Shown here: piece after piece, positions 50,697 through 52,120 of the stretch
Position numbering within the stretch: position 1 is the stretch's first letter
Layout of the letters: every line of letters starts with the position of its first letter
DNA from: a virus
Length of the DNA: 52,120 nt
Virus record (IMG/VR): IMGVR_UViG_3300021963_000173
Location: 1 to 52,120 of that record
Strand: one strand, 5' to 3'
The notes under the pieces: model-generated
Told to the model about the DNA's origin: nothing
Seen by the model: the letters and a program-made list of their open reading frames with translations, nothing else
Databases searched by the model: none
Program-made: the position numbers and the translations under genes

Positions 50697-52120
50697 ATGG
50701 CAGAATTTAAACTTGGTAGATTGCGTTTCGTATGGAAAAACGTATGGACCAACTCTACAACATACGTAAAAGATGATATTGTACGCTACGGCGGCAAAGC
50801 ATACGTCTGTGTGCAAGGTCACATTGCAGACGCTGACGCAACTGGCGGGTTTGAGACTGACTTAACTGCTGGCAAATGGCAGTTAATGAATGATGGTCAG
50901 TCTTGGGGAAGTACTTGGGCAACCGCCACATACTACAAAGTTAACGACATTGTTAACTATGGTGGACGTAGCTACATTGCAAATACCAGTCATACTTCTG
51001 CTTCAACTGCCGCACTAGGTCTTGAAGATGATTTTGGCAAGTGGAGTTTGTTCAACGACGGTATTGCTTTCAAGGGAACATGGGCAAGTGCTACTCGATA
51101 CAAGCTAAACGATATGGTTAGCTATGGTGGACAAGTTTATATTTGTAACACACATCATACTAGTACAGTAACATTTGATACTGTCAAATTTACCATGTTT
51201 GCAACTGGTTTGCAATTTGAAGGTACGTATGATAACGGTGCAACTTATCAACCAGGCGATGTAGTTAGTTATGGCGCTAATACATACGTTGCCTCAGTAA
51301 CTACCACAGGTAATCTTCCAACAGACACAAATTATTTTACAGTAATTACACAAGGTGTCGTTTATAAAGGAATTTATAATGGCGCAACTCTTTATAAGAA
51401 AGGCGACATTGTTACATACGGTGCAAGCGCATTTGTAGCAAAACAAGATACAACAGGCAATTTACCATCTGATACAGCCAACTGGGATACAATGGTCAGC
51501 GGCCTACAATCATTAGGTGCATATAGCGGAGCAACAGCATACGTCAAAGGTGATATTGTACAGTATGGTGGTTATAGTTATGTAGCTAAAGGAAACACCA
51601 CTGGCAACTTGCCAACAGTAACAGCCAACTGGGACGTACTAACCAAAGGTTATACTTATGCAGGTGTTTATAGTGCCGTCACAGCATATAAGCCAGGTGA
51701 GTTAGTGAACTACGGTGGTAGCATTTATGCCGCCAAAGTTAATACAACTGGTACTACACCAACTAATGCAGCCAATTGGGATCCGTTCACCACAGGATTT
51801 AGCTATGCAGGCGATTATGCTGGAGGAACAACTTATAAAGTTGGTGAAGTAGTCAAGTATGGTGCAAAGTTATATATTGCTACCGCAGAAGGATCAGGCA
51901 ATTTACCAACTAATGCCAGCTTCTTTACATTGTATGTTGACGGTGTTAGACTAGCACCAAATCCAACTTATGCAAATGGAACTGCTTATCTAGCAGGTGA
52001 CATTGTAAGATATGGAGCACGTAGTTATATTTGTATTCTTGCACATACTTCAAATAACGGTGGAGGAATTGAACCACCAAATGCTACATATTGGAGTTTG
52101 TTGGCTGCTGGTATGTTCTG
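50697..52120 (+). CDS. Fibre of tandem carbohydrate-binding-like repeats, C-terminus cut by window edge
   Basis: ATG at 50697 opens a frame with no stop to the window end (474 codons). After a short lead (AEFKLGRLRFVWKNVW) it consists of nine copies of a roughly 50-residue unit with consensus Y-x(3)-T-x-Y-x(2)-GD-I/V-V-x-YGG-x(2)-Y followed by TTGNLPT and a W about 10 residues on, e.g. TAYVKGDIVQYGGYSYVAK. This resembles the W/Y face of CBM5/12 chitin-binding modules, also present singly in the giant wedge protein. The early copies carry the GH/SH/HH ending, the middle ones TTGNLP, so the array has two subtypes. Likely a sugar-contacting fibre shaft or tip. Confidence 0.8.
   Translation, partial: MAEFKLGRLRFVWKNVWTNSTTYVKDDIVRYGGKAYVCVQGHIADADATGGFETDLTAGKWQLMNDGQSWGSTWATATYYKVNDIVNYGGRSYIANTSHTSASTAALGLEDDFGKWSLFNDGIAFKGTWASATRYKLNDMVSYGGQVYICNTHHTSTVTFDTVKFTMFATGLQFEGTYDNGATYQPGDVVSYGANTYVASVTTTGNLPTDTNYFTVITQGVVYKGIYNGATLYKKGDIVTYGASAFVAKQDTTGNLPSDTANWDTMVSGLQSLGAYSGATAYVKGDIVQYGGYSYVAKGNTTGNLPTVTANWDVLTKGYTYAGVYSAVTAYKPGELVNYGGSIYAAKVNTTGTTPTNAANWDPFTTGFSYAGDYAGGTTYKVGEVVKYGAKLYIATAEGSGNLPTNASFFTLYVDGVRLAPNPTYANGTAYLAGDIVRYGARSYICILAHTSNNGGGIEPPNATYWSLLAAGMF

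Noticed and set aside
1-52120. CRISPR array, insertion sequence or attachment site
   Set aside because: No regularly spaced direct repeats, transposase, integrase or terminal inverted repeats were seen; repeats found are protein-level fibre modules.

Overview
The window is about 52 kb of an AT-rich genome from a T4-type (contractile-tail) phage of the marine kind. The evidence is a run of T4 homologues: gp53, a gp48-type tube cap, gp5, gp25, gp6, late sigma factor gp55, gp47/gp46, gp26, gp20, gp21, gp22 and gp23. They are surrounded by very large fibre and baseplate proteins of the sort seen in cyanophages, pelagiphages and relatives. There are no host, photosynthesis, integration or tRNA genes, so the host cannot be named. 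Both ends are cut inside fibre-like genes. Sheath, tube, neck, terminase and replication genes lie outside the window.

Layout. (1) 1-25923, minus strand: baseplate/tail block read leftward as tube cap, gp53, a hub-like protein, an unknown, gp5 spike, gp25, gp6, a giant 4755-residue wedge/fibre protein, a small structural protein and a truncated fibre. Several junctions overlap as ATGA. (2) 26005-30792, plus strand: early-type operon behind a perfect sigma-70 promoter, encoding gp55, gp47, gp46, a small unknown, a histone H1-like protein, a 51-residue coiled coil and a GIY-YIG nuclease. (3) 30793-31290: about 500 bases without a credible gene but rich in stem-loops, a candidate structured RNA. 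(4) 31296-32377, minus: gp26-like protein and a small partner. (5) 32445-40713, plus: tape measure, portal, prohead core, protease, scaffold and major capsid, closed by a strong terminator. (6) 40778-52120, plus: fibre/decoration genes, including two paralogous beta-helix fibres, one with an inserted LamG-type lectin, and a truncated fibre with nine tandem sugar-binding-like repeats.

Regulation. The octamer ATAAATAT, or a close variant, precedes nearly every structural transcription unit on both strands. It matches the T4 late promoter TATAAATA, whose sigma factor gp55 is encoded here. The gp55 operon itself has TTGACA-N17-TATAAT, and this early promoter directly abuts an outward-facing late promoter. 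Two late octamers sit so close to start codons that T4 geometry predicts leaderless messages, and a third predicts a 3-base leader.

The most unusual items are the structured-RNA candidate next to the GIY-YIG gene, the abutting early/late promoter pair, the head-on late promoter pair at 32.4 kb, the lectin insertion in one of two paralogous fibres, and the giant baseplate protein with seven propeller-like repeats. All functional statements rest on motif recognition by eye; no database search was run.
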